A stretch of DNA of 64,000 nt from Nocardia brasiliensis IFM 10847. GTDB lineage: Bacteria > Actinomycetota > Actinomycetes > Mycobacteriales > Mycobacteriaceae. The position numbers and the translations under genes were made by a program. The stretch lies in assembly GCF_000710915.1 (NCBI RefSeq), contig NZ_BAUA01000090.1, positions 1 to 64,000 on the forward strand. The letters are read 5' to 3'. The notes beneath the pieces are model-generated. The model was not told the origin of the DNA, ran no database searches, and saw only the letters and a program-made list of their open reading frames with translations. This document shows positions 18,001-30,117 of this stretch, piece by piece (within the stretch, counting starts at the first letter, position 1; the number at the start of each line of letters is the position of its first letter).

Positions 18001-21000
18001 CAGGCTCGGCCTGGCGTGGTAGCCGCGCGCCAGGGCGGGACCTGCAAGGTAGAGCTCGCCCGCGACGCCGATCGGGACCGGTCGCAGCCTGGCGTCGAGC
18101 ACCATGGCGGCCGCGCCGCGAATGGGCGGCCCGAGCGAGACGGGCGCGCCGACGCGCACTACGGCACCGGTTGCCACGACGGTGAACTCGGTCGGTCCGT
18201 ACAGATTCACCATCCGCAGACCACGGCGGTGGCCGCACCACCGCTCGACGAGCTCGGCGCCGACCGCCTCGCCGCCCACCGCGAGCACCCGCACCTCGGG
18301 CACGCCGGCGGGATCGATGGTGGCGAGCGCGGACGGCGTGATCATCACGTGTGTGACGTGCTCGGCGTCGATCAGTTCGGCCAGCGCACTGCCGCCGAAC
18401 ACCTCGGCGGGCGAGACGACCGAAGCGCCGCCCCAGCCGAACGCCATCAGCGCCTCGAGAATCGACGCGTCGAAACTCGGTGAGGCGACATGCAGTACCC
18501 GCGACTCCTCGTCCAGGTCGAGCAGATCGCCTTGGGCCGCAACGAAGTCGGCGATGCCGCGGTGCGTCACGGACACGCCCTTGGGGGTGCCGGTGGAGCC
18601 GGAGGTGTAGATGAGCCAGGCGGGATTGTCCAGCCGGATCGGTCGCGGCAATTCGTGGTCGCGCACCGCACGCGCGTTCGCGGCGGACCACCGCTGCACG
18701 ACCTCGAGATCATCGAGCACCAGCCAATCCGTGCTGTCCGGCAGCAGGTTCCGGTAGGCCCGCAGCGTGAGTCCCACACGCGCACCGGAATCGGTGAGCA
18801 TGTGGTCGATGCGCTCGATCGGGTGCTTCGGGTCGACCGGCAGGAAGGCCGCGCCGATCTTCGCCGCCGCCCACATGCCGGTGAGCAGGTCGGGCGAGCG
18901 CGGCAGGCCCAGGGCCACCACGGTTTCCGGTCCGGCGCCCGCCTCGAGCAGGAGGCGGGCCAAGCGATTGGCGTGCGCGTCGAGTTCGCGATAGGTGGTC
19001 GTGTCACCGCCCGCGACCACGGCGGGTCGCTGCGGATACCGGGCCACGGTAGCCGCGAGCAAGGCGGGCAGCGTTGCCGGCGCGACACTGTCGAAGCCGC
19101 GCACCGGAATCAGTTGCGCGCGTTCCTGGTCGTCGAGCAGTTCGATATCAGCGAGCCGCACGTCGGGCCGGGCCGGCACCGCGGCCAGGATCCGGCGCCA
19201 GCGGGTGACGAAAGAGGACACTGTCGCCTCGTCGAACAGGTCCGTCGCATAGGTCAGGACACCGTCGAGACCCGCCGGGCCGGACGCATCGAAGCGTTCG
19301 CGCAGATCGAGGGTCAGATCGAATTGTGAAGCGCGCCGGTCGAAGTCCTGCACCTCCACCCGCAGTCCGGGCAGTTCCAGCACCGGTTCGACGAAGTTCT
19401 GCAGCGACAGCGACACCTGGAACAGCGGGTGGTGGGCCGTCGACCGGGCCGGATTCAACGCCTGCACGAGACGTTCGAAGGACACGTCGGCGTTGGCGAA
19501 CGCGTCGAGATCGGCCGCCCGCACCGCCTTCAGGAACTCGGCGAATCCGAGCCCCGGATCGACCGCAGTGCGCAACGCAAGAGTGTTGACGAACATGCCG
19601 ACCAATTCGTCCAGCGCGGCCTCCCCGCGCCCCGCCACGGGCGTGCCGACGACCACGTCGTCGGTGCCGCCGAGCCGCGCCAGCAGCACGGCCAGGGCCG
19701 CGTGCACGACCATGAACAGGCTCACCTGCTGCGCCGCCGCGAATTCGACCAGGGCGCCGTGCAGTTCGGCCTCGATCGCGAACTCGACGTCGGCGCTGTG
19801 CATCGACTGCACGGCCGGACGCGGGCGATCGGCGGGCAGCTCGAGCACATCGGGAGCATCGGCGAGGGTCTCGGTCCAGTACCGAATCTGACGTGCTGCC
19901 AGGGAATCCGGATCGTTCTCGCTGCCGAGCACCTCGCGATGCCACAGCGCGAAATCGGCGTACTGCACTGTCAGCGGCACCCGCGTGGTGTCGGCCCCCG
20001 CCGCACGCTCGGAGTATGCGGCGACGAGATCGGTGGCCAGCGGCGCCATGGACGCGCCGTCCGCGCTGATGTGGTGCACCACCAGGACGACTACGTGCAC
20101 CGCCGCGTCGGAACCCGCTGCGACACGGAACAACCCGACCCGCAGCGGCGGTTCGTGGCTGATGTCGAAGCCGGTGCCCGCGAGGGCATTGATCCGGGTA
20201 CGCAGGGCCGCACCGTCTTCGGTGTCGACGACGACCAACCCGGGATCCGCCGATTCGGCGTGCATGATCACCTGGCGCGGTCCGTCCGCGTCGGCCGGGT
20301 AGATCGTGCGCAGGCTCTCGTGCCTGCGCACCACATCGGTCAACGCGTGGCGCATCGCGTCGACGTCGAGCGTGCCGGTGAGGCGCAGCGCGACTGCGAT
20401 GTTGTAGGCGGGCGAGCCGGGGTCGAGCCGGTTCAGCACCCACATCCGCTGTTGGGCGGGGGAGAGCGGGATGCGGTCCGGGCGGATGCGCGGTGCGAGC
20501 ACGAACCGGCCCGGCGCACCGTCGGTGGCGGGCACGACGCGGGCAGACAGCTGCGCGACCGTGGGCGCGTCGAACAGGTCGCGCAAGGCGATGGTCGAGC
20601 CGAGCGCCGAATTGACCCGCGCGACAACCTTTGTCGCGCTCAGCGAGTTGCCGCCGAGTTCGAAGAACGATTGATCGACGCCGACCCGCTCGGTGCCGAG
20701 TACGTCGGCGAACACCTCGGCCACCGCCTGCTCCACCGGCGTGCGGGGAGCCAGGTACGGCCGATTGGCGTCGGAGAAGTCGGGCACCGGAAGCGCTTTG
20801 CGGTCCAGCTTGCCGACCGGTGTGAGCGGAATCGAGTCGAGCACGACCAGGTAGCCGGGCACCATGTATCCCGGCAGCTCGCCCGCCACCCGCACGCGCA
20901 GCCTTTCGGTGTCCAGTCGCACGCCCGGGGCGGGCAGCACGTAGGACACCAGCACCGTCGCCCCGCCGGGCCCGGCGCGGCCGATCGTAACCGCGTACTC

Positions 21001-24000
21001 GACCTCCTCGTCGCGCGACAGCACGGCGTCGATCTCGCCGAGTTCGATGCGCAGACCACGAATCTTGACCTGGAAGTCGCTGCGGCCCAGGTATTCCAGT
21101 TCGTAGTCGCCGCTCTGCCCGACGACCCAGCGCACCATGTCCCCGGTCCGGTACATCCGTGCGCCGGGTGCGCCATAGGGATCGGCGACGAAGCGACCGG
21201 CGGTCATCTCGAAACGGTTGAAGTATCCGCGGGCGAGTGCCGGTCCGGCCAGGTACAACTCGCCCGCGACACCGACCGGGACCGCCCGCAGCCAGGTGTC
21301 GAGCACCATGGTGGCGGCGCCGCGGATCGGGCCGCCGATGGTGATCGGTTCGCCCGCGACGAGTTCGGCAGGCCCGGTCGCCCAGATGCTGAACTCGGTC
21401 GGTCCGTACAGGTTCACCATCCGCCGCCCGATCGACCAGCGTTCGATGAGTTCGGGGGTGGCCGCCTCGCCGGCCACCGCGAGCACGCGCAGCTGGTCGA
21501 GCCCTGTGGGTTCCATGGTGGCCAGCGCCGAGGGCGTGATCACCGCGTGGGTCACCCGTTCGGTGCGCAGCAGCTGTTCCAGCTCGGCGCCGCCGTAGAC
21601 GTCCGGTGGCGACACCACGAGCCTGCCGCCCGCACCGTGCGCGGTGAGCAGTTCGAAGACCGAGGCGTCGAAGCTCGGCGAGGCCACCTGCAGGGCACTC
21701 GCCGTCGGATCGAGGGCGAGTGTTTCGCGTTGCGCGGACACGAGATTCGCGATGCCGCGGTGGCTGAGCAGCACGGCCTTCGGTTTGCCGGTGGAGCCCG
21801 AGGTGTAGATGAGGTAAGCCGTTTGGTCGAGGTCGATCGGGCCGCCGCGTTCGTCGTCGGTGATCGGGTCGGCGGACACGGTCATCACCCGGCGGATCGT
21901 GTTCAGGTCGTCGAGCAGCAGCCAGTCGATGCTGCCGGGCAGCGTCTCGCCGGTAGCGGTGACGGTGACCCCGATGGGCGCCTTCGAGTCGGTGAGCATG
22001 TGCTCGATCCGCTCGACCGGATAGTTGGGGTCCAGCGGCGCGAAGGCCGCGCCGGATTTGGCCAGAGCCCACACCGCCACCACGGATTCCAGCGACCGGG
22101 TGAGCGCCAGCACCACGAAGACCTCGCGGCCGACGCCGCGGCTCAGCAACAGCCGCGCGAAGCGATTGGACCAGGCGTCGAGTTCGCCGTAGGACATGGT
22201 GAGTTCGCCCGCGCTGACCGCGATGGCGTCGGGATCGATCGCCGCACCCGCGGCGAGGATCTCCGGAAGTGTGCTGAGCGCCAGCGATTCGGGCCCGTGC
22301 ACCGGCAGCAGCGCCGCGCGCTCGGCCGCGTCGCAGTATTGCACCTGCGAGACCAGCGCCCGCGGATCGTCGGCGAGCTGGGTGAGCAGCCGGACGAAGC
22401 GATCGAGCAGCGGTCGCGCCGCGGCGGGCTCGAGCTGGTCGGCCATGAATTTCAAGGTGATCCGCAGGTTGTCGCGGCCGTCGTCGCCGCGCAGCGGAAT
22501 GATCATGAGGTTCAACGGGTACGGCGTGGCGTCGGTGCCTTCCACCTCGAGTACCCGCATGCCCGCGATGTCGAGCGCCTGGGACAGGGCCTCGCGGTCG
22601 ATCGGGTAGGACTCGAAAACCGTGAGTGTGTCGAACAATTCGGCGAGACCCACGGCCTGATGGATGGCCGCCAGGCCGACATGCTGATGATCGAGCAATC
22701 GAGCCTGCTCAGCTTGCAGCCGGGCGAGCAGATCGACCACCTTCTCGGCCGGATCGAGCTGTACCCGTACGGGCAGCGTGTTGATGAACAGGCCGACCAT
22801 CTCTTCGACGCCGGCCAGCTCCGGGGGACGCCCGGACACGGTGCCGCCGAAGACCACATCGGTGCGGCCGGTGCGCATCGCGAGCAGCATCGCCCAGCTC
22901 GCCTGCACCAAAGTGTTGACGGTGGCGCCGGATTCGCGCGCGGCGGCTTCCAGACGGGCGACCGTGTCGGCGGACAGATCGGTGGACAGCATCCCCGTCT
23001 CGGTCGATTCGATCCCGGCCAGGGTGGGCACCGCGCGGGTGGGGGTGTCGACGCCGGCCAGCGACTGCCGCCATGCGGCGATCGAGGCGTCGTTGTCCTG
23101 TTCGCGCAGCCAGTCGAGGAATTCGCGGTAGGAGTGCGCGGGCGGCAGCGCCGTCGCATCGCCCGAGGTGACGTAGAGCGTCAGCAGTTCGCGCACCAGC
23201 AGCGGCGTGGACCACCCGTCCAGCACCAGATGGTGATTGGTCAACACGAACCGATACGCCTCGGCGTCGGTCCGGATCAGCGTGCACCGGATCAACGGAG
23301 GCTTGGTGAGTTCGAATCGGGTGTGCGCGTCGAGCGCGATCACCCGATCGAGCTCGCGCTGCCGCTGCTCGGGATCGGCGATGCCGGTCAGATCCACCTC
23401 GTGCCAGCCGATCTCGGCCGCGGCCAGCACGAGCTGGCGGGGGCCGTCGTCGGTTTCCACGAAGGCGACCCGCAAATTCTCGTGCCTGGTCACCAACGCT
23501 TGTGCGGCGGTGCGCAATCGCGCCGCGTCGACGGTGCCCGCCAGGGTGAGCAGGGATTGCACGGTGTAGCCGTCGGCGGTGTCCGAGTCGTACAGCGCAT
23601 GGAAGAGCAGGCCGTATTGCAGGGGCGAGAGCGGCCAGACGTCGGCGAGGTCGCGGTAATCGCCCTCCCAGGCGTCGATCTGGGCCTGGGTGACCGGGAC
23701 TAGGTCGAAGTCCGAGGGCGTGCGCCCGCCCGCACCCGCGCTCGTCGCGTGCGCGGCGAGCCCGCGCAGCGCCTCGGCCCACAACTCGGCCAGCTGGTCC
23801 ACCTCTGCGGCGGCGAGCAGCCGGGACGCGTAGGCCCAGGTCACTTCCAGGCCCGCGTCGGTGCGCACGGCGTTGATGTCGACGAGCGCGGCCAAGGGCG
23901 CCCGATCGTCCTGTGTCGCCGTGAAACGTTGCGGCAGCCAAGGTCCCGTGTCCGCGCCGGTGGTGGCCCGGCCCAGATAATTGAAACTGATCTGCGGCGT

Positions 24001-27000
24001 CGGGCCGGCGGCGAGCGCCGCGGCGGACTCGGCGTGCAGATATCGCAGCATGCCGAAGCCGATGCCCTTGTCCGGCACCGTGCGCAGCTGTTCCTTCGTC
24101 GCCTTGATCGCCGCGCCTGCCGCGGCCCCACCGGCGAACGCCTCGTCCGGATCGATCCCCGTCAGGTCGATCGCCACGGGATACACGCTGGTGAACCAGC
24201 CGACCGTGCGTGCGACATCGGCGCCGGGCAGGATCTGCTCCGCCCTGCCGTGGCCTTCGAGCGTGAACAGCGTCGCGTGCCGGTCGCGCCACCGGCCGAC
24301 CGCCAGCGCGAGCGCGGCCAGCAGCACATCGTCTGCGCTGCAATGGAATCGGTCGGGGGCGGTGGTCAGCACGGCGGCCGCGATCTCCGGGACGATCACC
24401 GTCTGCCGCTGGGCCATGGTGGCGACGACATCGACCTCGGGGTCCAGGGCAGCGGTGCCGAAGGCCGGGTCCGGCGTCGCCAGGATGTCCTGCCAGAGCG
24501 GCAGTTCGGTGGCGCGTTCGGCGGCTTGCTCGGCTTGGCCGTGCGCCCAGCGCCGGAACGAGGTGCCGACCGGCGCGAGAGTGCCGCCCATGGCGGCGGT
24601 CGCGAGGTCCGGCAGCAGGATGCGCCAGGAGACGCCGTCGGTCACCAGATGGTGCAGCACCAGCCAGAGCGCGGGCTCGTCGGCTTCGAGCAGTACGAAA
24701 CGGGCGACCACGCCCGCCGCCGGATCGAGCAGGTCGGCCGCGCGCTGCAATTCGCGTTCGGCGCTGTCCGTGTCCGCCCGCACCGCCTCGACCAGGGACT
24801 CGGCATCGATGGCGCCCGGTTCGGCCACCGTCCAGGACCAGCCGTCGTCGGTCCGGCACAGCGTAGAGCGCAGCAGATCGTGCCGATCCAGCAGTGCCTG
24901 CACCGCCGCGATGACCTGCTTCCGCTCGAAATTCGCGGGCAGGCCGACGAGTACCGCCTGCGCGAAACGTGGCCAGGTATCGCCCTGCGCCAGCATGGCG
25001 TGCACGATCGGGGTCAATTCGACCGCGCCGACGCCACCGCCCGGCAGTTCGTGCACCACCTGTGACGGCACTTCGGTCGCGACGGCGGCCAGCGCGGCAA
25101 CGGTTTTGCGCTCGAACACATCTCGCGCGCTGAGGCCGAGGCCCGCGGCCTTCGCCCGCGAGACGAGCTGAATGGAGACGATGCTGTCGCCGCCGAGGGC
25201 GAAGAAGCTCTCGTCGACGCCGACCTGGTCGAGGCCGAGCACCTCCGCGAAGAGCGCGGCGAGGGTCTGCTCGCGCGGCGTGGACGGTGCCCGGCTGACG
25301 AGCGCGCGGGTGCCGAAATCCGGTGCGGGCAGGGCTTTGCGGTCTACCTTGCCGAGCGGGGTTAGCGGAACCTGCGCCAGCACCATCACCACGGTAGGCA
25401 CCATGTAGGCCGGGAGGGTCTGTCCGGCAGCCGCTTTCAACGCCTCCGGATGCACTTCGGCGCCGGGCCGCGGCAGAACGTAGGACACCAACGCGGTCGC
25501 GCCCGTGCCGGTCTCGGCGCCGAGGGTGATCGCGAAATCGATCTCGGGCAGCCGCTGCAGCGCCGCATCGATCTCGCCGAGCTCGATGCGGAAGCCGCGC
25601 ACTTTCACCTGGAAATCGCTGCGGCCCTGGTACTCCAGCTCGAGCCGGTCACCGTGGCGGTGCCAGCGCACCAGGTCGCCGGTGCGATACATCCGCGCGC
25701 CCGCCGCGTACGGATCGGCGACGAACCGGCCCGCCGTGAGCCCGTTGCGCCGGTGATATCCACGCGCCAGGCCGGGGCCCGCGAGATAGAGCTCACCCAG
25801 GGTGCCGGGCGGTACCGGGCGCAGCCAGGGGTCCAGCACCACGGCGGTGACGCCGCGGGCCAGGCCGCCGATGGTGACCGGTGCGCCCGGCGTCATCGGC
25901 CCGCTGAGGGTCGCCGTCACCGTGGTCTCGGTGGGGCCGTAGCCGTTGAGCAGCGTGCGGCCCGCCCACTTGGTCACCAGCTCCGGCGGGCAGGCATCAC
26001 CGCCGACGATCACCGTACGCAGATCGGGCAGGCTCGCCGGGTCCAGCGAACCGACTACTGCCGGAGTGACATTCAAATGCGTGACGCGGTGTGCCCGCAG
26101 CACCTCGGCCAGTTCCTCGCCCGCGTAGGCCGCGGGCGGCACGATCGCGAGGGTGGCGCCCGTCGCGAGCGTCACCAGGATCTCCTCGACCGAGATGTCG
26201 AAGCTCGGCGAAACCGCGTGTGCGACCACGGAGTCCGCGGTGACCCCGAATCCGGCCGCGGAGCCGGTGGCGAGGTTTGCCAGTCCGCGATGCGAAACCG
26301 CCACGCCCTTGGGCAGACCGGTGGAACCCGAGGTGTAGATGAGGTAGGCGATCTGGTCGATGTGCAGCGCGCCGGTGCGATCGGCGGCGGCCACCTCGGC
26401 CGAGTTCTGTTCTGCCACAGTGCGAGTGGTGTCCGCGTCGTCGAGGATCAACCAGTGCACCCGGTCCGGCAGCGCGGTCCGCGCCGCCGCGACCGTCAGT
26501 CCCGCGACGACGCCGCTGTCGCCGATCATGTGCTCGATCCGGTCGGCCGGATAGGTGGGGTCGATCGGGACGAACGCCGCCCCGGTCTTGGCGACCGCGA
26601 GGGTGGCCAGCACCGATTCCAGCGAGCGCGGGATCGAGATCGCCACGGCGCGTTCGGGTCCGGCTCCCGACGCGATCAGCACCCGGGCGAGGCGATTCGT
26701 GCGCTCGTCGACCTCGCGATAGGTGAGCGCGACGTCCCCGGCGCGGATCGCGATCGCCTCCGGGTCGAGTCGTGCTCCGGCCGTGAGGATTTCGGGAAGA
26801 GTGCGGGCGGCCACACCTTCGGCCCCCGAGGCGGGCACCAGGTCGGCCCGTTCGTCCTCGGACACCACCGGCACCGTCGAGAGCGCCGCATCCGGCCCAG
26901 CGGTGAGGAACTCGTGCAGGAAGCGCAGGAAGCGCCGATGCTGCGCGGCCAATTCGGTGTCGCTGTACAGGTTCGCGTTGGCCTGGAAATCGATGTGGGT

Positions 27001-28203
27001 GCTCTCGCCGCCCACGCCGGGATAGAAATTGAGGAACAGGTCGTCGATCAGACCCGAGGTCAGCACATGCAACCGCCCGGTCACCGGGCCGAGCTGAATC
27101 CTGGTGTCCACCATCATCAGGTTCACCGAGGGACCGAAGGACGCGGCCTCGTCCATCGACCAGCCCAGGTCGCGGAAGATGTCCTCCTGCCGGTACCGCT
27201 GCCTGCGCAGCGCGCTGGTCAGCTCACCCTGCGCGGCTCGGATCACCTCGCCCACCGTGGTGGCGGGGGTCAGCCGCAGCCGCAGCGGCACGACATTGGC
27301 GATCATTCCGCCGGAACGCCGCAGGATCGCGGTGGTGCGTGCCGAAACCGGCAGGCTCAGTACCACTTCGGCGGCGCCGGTCATCGCCGCCAGGTACGCG
27401 CCGAAGGCGGCGACCACGGTCGGCGCGACGCCGGAATCGGCCTCCTTGGCGACGGACTCCAGCAGGACCGCGGTGTCCGGCGGCAGCGCACCGGCGACGC
27501 GACTGGGATGCGCGTCGACCTCGGCGGTGCGGCCCGCGAGGCTGACCGGATCGGCCACGCCGTCCAGATGGGTCAGCCAGTGCTCGCGGTCGGCCGCGAA
27601 CCGCTCCGAGGTGCGGTAGGCGAGATCGGCCTCGACGATCTTGCGCAGATCCTCGGCCTTGGCCGCGGGCGGTTCCTCGCCCGCGAGCGCCGCGTTGTAC
27701 AGCTCCCCGGTGCGCTGCACCATGGTCAGCGCGCCCATGCCGTCCAGCACGATGTGATGGATGCGGGAGTACCAGTACCAGCGGTCCTCGGCCAGCCGCA
27801 GCATCACCACCCGGACCAGCCGGTCGCGGGTGAGTTCGAGCGGCGCGTTGTATTCCGCGCGCATCCAGGCGTGCGCGGCGGCTTCGGGGTCCGGCTCGCC
27901 GCGCAGGTCCAGCGTGATCAGGTTGTCGTCCAGCGTGGGGTCGACGAACTGGAACGGCTGACCGGCAACCTCGACCAACCGCAGATAGCCGGTGCCGAAT
28001 TCGCGACCGGCCTGCCGGGCCGCCCGGGCGAGCAGGTCGAGCTCGATCGGGCCGCGCAACTCGACGTACTGGGCGATCGAGATGGGAGTGTCGCCGGCGA
28101 TGTGCTGGGCGAACCAGATGCCGCGCTGGGCCGCCGAGAGCGGGAAGGCGCCTTCGGGCAGACCGGTAGGGGTCTCGAGGGGTACGAGGGAAGGCTGTTG
28201 CAT
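15010..28203 (-). CDS. Three-module nonribosomal peptide synthetase, C-A-PCP-E-C-A-PCP-C-A-PCP-E*-TE
   Basis: A 4397-residue synthetase. Domains with approximate residues: C1 15-450 (HHIVLDG near 150); A1 460-970; PCP1 with LGGDS near 1004; E1 1060-1490 (HHLVTDG near 1185); C2 1510-1940 ([10 protein letters not shown] and HHLVLDG near 1659, a D-accepting type); A2 1955-2480; PCP2 (LGGNS near 2518); C3 2570-3000 ([15 protein letters not shown] near 2711, an L-accepting type); A3 3010-3540; PCP3 (LGGDS near 3589); a degenerate E domain 3640-4080; thioesterase 4120-4395 with GWSFGG near 4224 and a late His in THNELTAPH. Predicted product: a tripeptide with a D-residue first, possibly N-capped through C1. 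A-domain pocket residues I read are DIENIGGVT, DAFVAALIW and DALMAGLVV; the first resembles known N5-hydroxyornithine-type codes, the others I cannot assign. I start at [12 protein letters not shown] because residues upstream look non-coding. The gene runs into the exporter genes (ATGA overlap). No MbtH was found. Confidence 0.95.
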   Translation of the reverse strand: MQQPSLVPLETPTGLPEGAFPLSAAQRGIWFAQHIAGDTPISIAQYVELRGPIELDLLARAARQAGREFGTGYLRLVEVAGQPFQFVDPTLDDNLITLDLRGEPDPEAAAHAWMRAEYNAPLELTRDRLVRVVMLRLAEDRWYWYSRIHHIVLDGMGALTMVQRTGELYNAALAGEEPPAAKAEDLRKIVEADLAYRTSERFAADREHWLTHLDGVADPVSLAGRTAEVDAHPSRVAGALPPDTAVLLESVAKEADSGVAPTVVAAFGAYLAAMTGAAEVVLSLPVSARTTAILRRSGGMIANVVPLRLRLTPATTVGEVIRAAQGELTSALRRQRYRQEDIFRDLGWSMDEAASFGPSVNLMMVDTRIQLGPVTGRLHVLTSGLIDDLFLNFYPGVGGESTHIDFQANANLYSDTELAAQHRRFLRFLHEFLTAGPDAALSTVPVVSEDERADLVPASGAEGVAARTLPEILTAGARLDPEAIAIRAGDVALTYREVDERTNRLARVLIASGAGPERAVAISIPRSLESVLATLAVAKTGAAFVPIDPTYPADRIEHMIGDSGVVAGLTVAAARTALPDRVHWLILDDADTTRTVAEQNSAEVAAADRTGALHIDQIAYLIYTSGSTGLPKGVAVSHRGLANLATGSAAGFGVTADSVVAHAVSPSFDISVEEILVTLATGATLAIVPPAAYAGEELAEVLRAHRVTHLNVTPAVVGSLDPASLPDLRTVIVGGDACPPELVTKWAGRTLLNGYGPTETTVTATLSGPMTPGAPVTIGGLARGVTAVVLDPWLRPVPPGTLGELYLAGPGLARGYHRRNGLTAGRFVADPYAAGARMYRTGDLVRWHRHGDRLELEYQGRSDFQVKVRGFRIELGEIDAALQRLPEIDFAITLGAETGTGATALVSYVLPRPGAEVHPEALKAAAGQTLPAYMVPTVVMVLAQVPLTPLGKVDRKALPAPDFGTRALVSRAPSTPREQTLAALFAEVLGLDQVGVDESFFALGGDSIVSIQLVSRAKAAGLGLSARDVFERKTVAALAAVATEVPSQVVHELPGGGVGAVELTPIVHAMLAQGDTWPRFAQAVLVGLPANFERKQVIAAVQALLDRHDLLRSTLCRTDDGWSWTVAEPGAIDAESLVEAVRADTDSAERELQRAADLLDPAAGVVARFVLLEADEPALWLVLHHLVTDGVSWRILLPDLATAAMGGTLAPVGTSFRRWAHGQAEQAAERATELPLWQDILATPDPAFGTAALDPEVDVVATMAQRQTVIVPEIAAAVLTTAPDRFHCSADDVLLAALALAVGRWRDRHATLFTLEGHGRAEQILPGADVARTVGWFTSVYPVAIDLTGIDPDEAFAGGAAAGAAIKATKEQLRTVPDKGIGFGMLRYLHAESAAALAAGPTPQISFNYLGRATTGADTGPWLPQRFTATQDDRAPLAALVDINAVRTDAGLEVTWAYASRLLAAAEVDQLAELWAEALRGLAAHATSAGAGGRTPSDFDLVPVTQAQIDAWEGDYRDLADVWPLSPLQYGLLFHALYDSDTADGYTVQSLLTLAGTVDAARLRTAAQALVTRHENLRVAFVETDDGPRQLVLAAAEIGWHEVDLTGIADPEQRQRELDRVIALDAHTRFELTKPPLIRCTLIRTDAEAYRFVLTNHHLVLDGWSTPLLVRELLTLYVTSGDATALPPAHSYREFLDWLREQDNDASIAAWRQSLAGVDTPTRAVPTLAGIESTETGMLSTDLSADTVARLEAAARESGATVNTLVQASWAMLLAMRTGRTDVVFGGTVSGRPPELAGVEEMVGLFINTLPVRVQLDPAEKVVDLLARLQAEQARLLDHQHVGLAAIHQAVGLAELFDTLTVFESYPIDREALSQALDIAGMRVLEVEGTDATPYPLNLMIIPLRGDDGRDNLRITLKFMADQLEPAAARPLLDRFVRLLTQLADDPRALVSQVQYCDAAERAALLPVHGPESLALSTLPEILAAGAAIDPDAIAVSAGELTMSYGELDAWSNRFARLLLSRGVGREVFVVLALTRSLESVVAVWALAKSGAAFAPLDPNYPVERIEHMLTDSKAPIGVTVTATGETLPGSIDWLLLDDLNTIRRVMTVSADPITDDERGGPIDLDQTAYLIYTSGSTGKPKAVLLSHRGIANLVSAQRETLALDPTASALQVASPSFDASVFELLTAHGAGGRLVVSPPDVYGGAELEQLLRTERVTHAVITPSALATMEPTGLDQLRVLAVAGEAATPELIERWSIGRRMVNLYGPTEFSIWATGPAELVAGEPITIGGPIRGAATMVLDTWLRAVPVGVAGELYLAGPALARGYFNRFEMTAGRFVADPYGAPGARMYRTGDMVRWVVGQSGDYELEYLGRSDFQVKIRGLRIELGEIDAVLSRDEEVEYAVTIGRAGPGGATVLVSYVLPAPGVRLDTERLRVRVAGELPGYMVPGYLVVLDSIPLTPVGKLDRKALPVPDFSDANRPYLAPRTPVEQAVAEVFADVLGTERVGVDQSFFELGGNSLSATKVVARVNSALGSTIALRDLFDAPTVAQLSARVVPATDGAPGRFVLAPRIRPDRIPLSPAQQRMWVLNRLDPGSPAYNIAVALRLTGTLDVDAMRHALTDVVRRHESLRTIYPADADGPRQVIMHAESADPGLVVVDTEDGAALRTRINALAGTGFDISHEPPLRVGLFRVAAGSDAAVHVVVLVVHHISADGASMAPLATDLVAAYSERAAGADTTRVPLTVQYADFALWHREVLGSENDPDSLAARQIRYWTETLADAPDVLELPADRPRPAVQSMHSADVEFAIEAELHGALVEFAAAQQVSLFMVVHAALAVLLARLGGTDDVVVGTPVAGRGEAALDELVGMFVNTLALRTAVDPGLGFAEFLKAVRAADLDAFANADVSFERLVQALNPARSTAHHPLFQVSLSLQNFVEPVLELPGLRVEVQDFDRRASQFDLTLDLRERFDASGPAGLDGVLTYATDLFDEATVSSFVTRWRRILAAVPARPDVRLADIELLDDQERAQLIPVRGFDSVAPATLPALLAATVARYPQRPAVVAGGDTTTYRELDAHANRLARLLLEAGAGPETVVALGLPRSPDLLTGMWAAAKIGAAFLPVDPKHPIERIDHMLTDSGARVGLTLRAYRNLLPDSTDWLVLDDLEVVQRWSAANARAVRDHELPRPIRLDNPAWLIYTSGSTGTPKGVSVTHRGIADFVAAQGDLLDLDEESRVLHVASPSFDASILEALMAFGWGGASVVSPAEVFGGSALAELIDAEHVTHVMITPSALATIDPAGVPEVRVLAVGGEAVGAELVERWCGHRRGLRMVNLYGPTEFTVVATGAVVRVGAPVSLGPPIRGAAAMVLDARLRPVPIGVAGELYLAGPALARGYHARPSLTAGRFVTNPYGAPGERMYRTGDLVRWTTADTRTPNGGPMLEYLGRTDFQVKVRGQRIELGEIDAVLGRADGVDFALTLGVAGPAGTTVLAAYLVRKPGVELDLAQIREFAAEALPGYMVPSAFVVLDEIPLTAVGKLDRKALPAPQFSAAETEYRAPRTATEEALAQIVAGLLGLDRVGIDASFFELGGDSILAIQLVAQAKQRGIDCTPLQVFEHRTVAALATAVDGAGAVAPLAELPGGGVGDLPLPPATRYLLEQDSGFLRAARIVTLELPIGIEHAQLVTTLAAVIDRHDMLRARLRREGGDWRLQVGEPGSVEVGALVRRVEFDAAADSVDLREYVLAELHSPINRLDPANGVVLRCLWLDPVGDAGARTSAGRLLVLASRLLIDEDSWEILLPDLMAAWAQVRVGNTAVLAETGTSMRRWAHALVDEAHSATRVFELGYWQGVLAGADPLIGSRALEPAVDRTRRLRTVRCETSAEVTATVCADLPRLFATETEHVLLTALAVALLRWRAARSGEAATDTLLRLAGRGRQSDAIPGASLSRTIGSLAGHYPVRLELGQLDLDTAFAGGPALGTAIRAVKQQLNAVPDNGLGFGLLSYLNTETGARLRAAEGAPGQIGFRYRGAESPSDVPPGLDGLGWTRTDEFGELSAAADADLPVLSVLEVNTVVVDGKLRADFTFPQTLLHRAEIAGLAGLWLDALAAAAEFARTPAAELAAAEEAAAAARPAPDFALGLDVVLPIRRDGTEPALFCIHPSSGISWSYLGFAQVLRPGRPIYALQAPDLSGREPSLRSIEEFADRYVREIRALQPSGPYHLLGWSFGGVIAHAVAARLQADGHRVGLVALLDSDTADVDGSDVEQLTAGAFVNSFGAIFGIHDVPAEATASEAAERIRARLGGLTLVDADMIERLTESYNAAARSRAGYQRPVFDGDLLYFSATVDSSDIVGPDGWRPYATGSVVNHDIEVTHNELTAPHVLPIIARVLDEHLEGQQ

Positions 28204-28227
28204 GAATAGTCCTACGTTCTTACCGCT

Positions 28228-28245
28228 CACAGCTGCGCGGCTGTG
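28228..28245. promoter_or_regulatory. Small hairpin in NRPS 5' region
   Basis: CACAGC and GCTGTG flank a six-base centre, ending 25 bases before the NRPS ATG. Could affect translation of the NRPS; may be chance. Confidence 0.25.
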
Positions 28246-28299
28246 ACCGTCGCCCGGCTTACGCGGTAGTGGTAGTACCTGCCGCACAGCTTCGCGACA

Positions 28300-28314
28300 G
28301 GTTCATTCTGAACC
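28300..28314. promoter_or_regulatory. Candidate operator GGTTCA-TTC-TGAACC upstream of NRPS
   Basis: Perfect six-base arms with a three-base spacer, 97 bases before the NRPS start. It resembles half of an iron box (AGGTT...AACC), but the spacing between halves is seven rather than five, so I do not call it an IdeR/DtxR site. Confidence 0.4.
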
Positions 28315-28363
28315 GATGACGTGTGCACCGATGGGTGTTTGCCGACATGCGGTACCCGGACAC

Positions 28364-28403
28364 GCGACAGGCGCGCCCGAACGACGTCGGACGCGCCTGT
28401 CGC
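28364..28403 (-). terminator. Hairpin between the truncated A-domain gene and the NRPS
   Basis: GCGACAGGCGCG (28364-28375) pairs exactly with CGCGCCTGTCGC (28392-28403) around a 16-base loop, three bases after the TGA of the small upstream gene. No U-tract. It could terminate or attenuate read-through into the NRPS. Confidence 0.5.
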
Positions 28404-28406
28404 AGC

Positions 28407-28859
28407 TCAGGCCGCGAGCGGGTGGTCGGCGGAGGTGAGCGGGGCGTCGGAGCCCGCGAGGTAGCGCTGCAGGGTCGAGCGGTCGTCGAGCACCAGCCAG
28501 TCGATCGCGTCGGTGAGCTCGCCGCGGCGGGCCTTGGTGGTTACCCCGACCGTGGTGCCGAGGGCGAACGAGGCGTCGCCGGTGGCCGGGACCGGGATGG
28601 CGCCGATCTTCACCGCGGCGCGCTCGGCGACCACCGATTCGATCTCGTCGTCGATCGCGATCGCGACGCGGGTGTCGAGGCCGGCGCCGAGCCCGAGCAG
28701 CAGCCGCCCCAGGCGGTTGGACCAGCGGTCCAGCTCGGCGTAGGTGAGGGCGCAATCGGGGGTGGACGCCACGACCGCGTTCGGATCGACCACGGCGACG
28801 GGCCGCGCGAGCGGCAGCAGGCGGAGGTTGTCGGTCTGCGATGCGGTCAGCGTGTACAT
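28407..28859 (-). CDS. Free-standing N-terminal fragment of an NRPS adenylation domain
   Basis: A 150-residue intact reading frame that aligns along its length with the first part of the A domains in the adjacent synthetase: [38 protein letters not shown] corresponds to the A1-A2 core start, and [24 protein letters not shown] corresponds to the [17 protein letters not shown] region. It stops just before the phosphate loop (YTSGSTGxPKG), so it cannot adenylate. GAGG precedes the ATG at about nine bases, the third-base bias is normal, and a hairpin follows the stop. No remains of the rest of the domain lie downstream. It could be a relic, or a maintained partner protein. It is co-directional with the NRPS, 204 bases away. 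Confidence 0.75.
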   Translation of the reverse strand: MYTLTASQTDNLRLLPLARPVAVVDPNAVVASTPDCALTYAELDRWSNRLGRLLLGLGAGLDTRVAIAIDDEIESVVAERAAVKIGAIPVPATGDASFALGTTVGVTTKARRGELTDAIDWLVLDDRSTLQRYLAGSDAPLTSADHPLAA

Positions 28860-29022
28860 GATGTCCGTCCCTCGAAGTCTCGGAGAAGAGGTTTCTTGCT
28901 TGCCTCTAAATCTCGGCTACGAGGGCGAACTTCGACAGCAACCCAAGCGCTGGACGCTGTCCCTCCCAGGGTGTGTGTTTTTCACCCCAGGGGGTACCGG
29001 GGTATCTGGTACGGCGCCGCGG

Positions 29023-30117
29023 TCAGTCGGTGACGAACCCGTTGAGGGTGCCGGTCAGATCGGTGAGCAGCGCCCGCGCGGCGGTGAGCCCGTTGCCGTG
29101 CCAGACGGTGTCCTCGACCGCGAAGACCCGCTTGTCGGTCGACGCGCCGAGATCCTTGAAGGTCTCCGAGCGCATCACCTGCTCGCCGTGCTTCTTCCCG
29201 TCCGCGCCGGCCAGCAGCACATAGATCAGATCGCCCTCGAGTTTGCCGGCGAACTCGTCGGGCCGCACGTCGAAGGTGGTGCCGCGCTGGGCCTGCGGGC
29301 GCTGCACACCGGCGTCCGCGAGGATCTGGCCCGCGAAACTGTTGCTGCCCTGAATCTGGTTGGCATCGCCGGTGAATCGGACCACCGAGGCCTGCGTCTG
29401 GCCGGAGCTGAGCACGTTGCCGGTGTCGGTCGCGGCGGTGCGGTAGTCCTCCAGCGCGGCGTCGGCGGCCGCCTTGCGGCCCAAACCGGCTGCGAGCGCG
29501 GTGAATTCGGCCTGCCAGCTGTTGTTCGCGCCGACCAGTACGGTGGGCGCGATCGCCTGCAACGCGTCGAAACTCGCAGTGGCCGTGGGGATGTCGCCGA
29601 TGATGAGGTCCGGATGCTGCTCCGCGATCAGGGCCGGGTTCGGCTGGGCCGCGGTCCCGACGCCGGGGATCTTCAGCACGCCGGTGCCGAGATAGGCCGG
29701 CTGCGGGCTCGGTCCGTCGATGGTCACCGCGCCGACCACGCGTTCCCACAGGCCGACCGCGCAGGTCGCGTCCAGGGCGGAGGTGGTCAGCACCACGATG
29801 CGCTTCGGGTCGGCGGGCACCTCCGAGACGCCCGCGGCGTGGGTCACCGTGCGGGTGCTGCCGTTGGCCGGATCGGGTGCGCTCGGCAGCGGGCACGCGC
29901 GTGTGGTGTCACGTTCCAGCCCCACCACGCCCGCGCCCGCGATATTGGTCGTGGTGCGCACGATGGTGCTCGCGTCGTCGGTCTTGCTGCACCCCGCCGC
30001 GACGACGGTGGCGGCCAGCGCGACGACGGCGGCCAGCCGGCGCCGCGCCACGCGGGCGGTGCCGGATCCTGGAGTAGCTGTGCGGTTTCGGGTACGAACG
30101 AAGGCGCTCAGCGGCAT
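29023..30117 (-). CDS. fecB: FecB-like substrate-binding lipoprotein
   Basis: A 364-residue periplasmic binding protein of the helical-backbone class used for siderophores or heme. A basic start and hydrophobic stretch lead to the lipobox VVAAGC (Cys43). The following [21 protein letters not shown] and [18 protein letters not shown] closely resemble M. tuberculosis FecB (Rv3044) as I recall it. Gene order fecB divergent from ctaD and serB2 is also shared, so this belongs to the conserved backbone rather than to the NRPS cluster. The ATG at 30117 has TACCCT seven bases upstream, suggesting a leaderless mRNA; a GTG at 30051 would give a more typical short lipoprotein signal and is an alternative. 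Confidence 0.88.
   Translation of the reverse strand: MPLSAFVRTRNRTATPGSGTARVARRRLAAVVALAATVVAAGCSKTDDASTIVRTTTNIAGAGVVGLERDTTRACPLPSAPDPANGSTRTVTHAAGVSEVPADPKRIVVLTTSALDATCAVGLWERVVGAVTIDGPSPQPAYLGTGVLKIPGVGTAAQPNPALIAEQHPDLIIGDIPTATASFDALQAIAPTVLVGANNSWQAEFTALAAGLGRKAAADAALEDYRTAATDTGNVLSSGQTQASVVRFTGDANQIQGSNSFAGQILADAGVQRPQAQRGTTFDVRPDEFAGKLEGDLIYVLLAGADGKKHGEQVMRSETFKDLGASTDKRVFAVEDTVWHGNGLTAARALLTDLTGTLNGFVTD

Noticed and set aside
15013-28209. Long plus-strand open frames (up to 1424 codons) across the NRPS
   Set aside because: They are antisense to a synthetase with every expected motif; high GC removes stop codons from the other strand. Their residues are Arg/Gly/Pro-rich with no recognisable fold.
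28300-28314. IdeR/DtxR iron box upstream of NRPS
   Set aside because: The half-sites are separated by seven bases instead of five, and the flanks do not match the 19-bp consensus.
28407-28859. Frameshifted full-length A domain
   Set aside because: No A3-A10 motifs lie in any frame in the 204 bases downstream, so a simple frameshift cannot explain the short gene.
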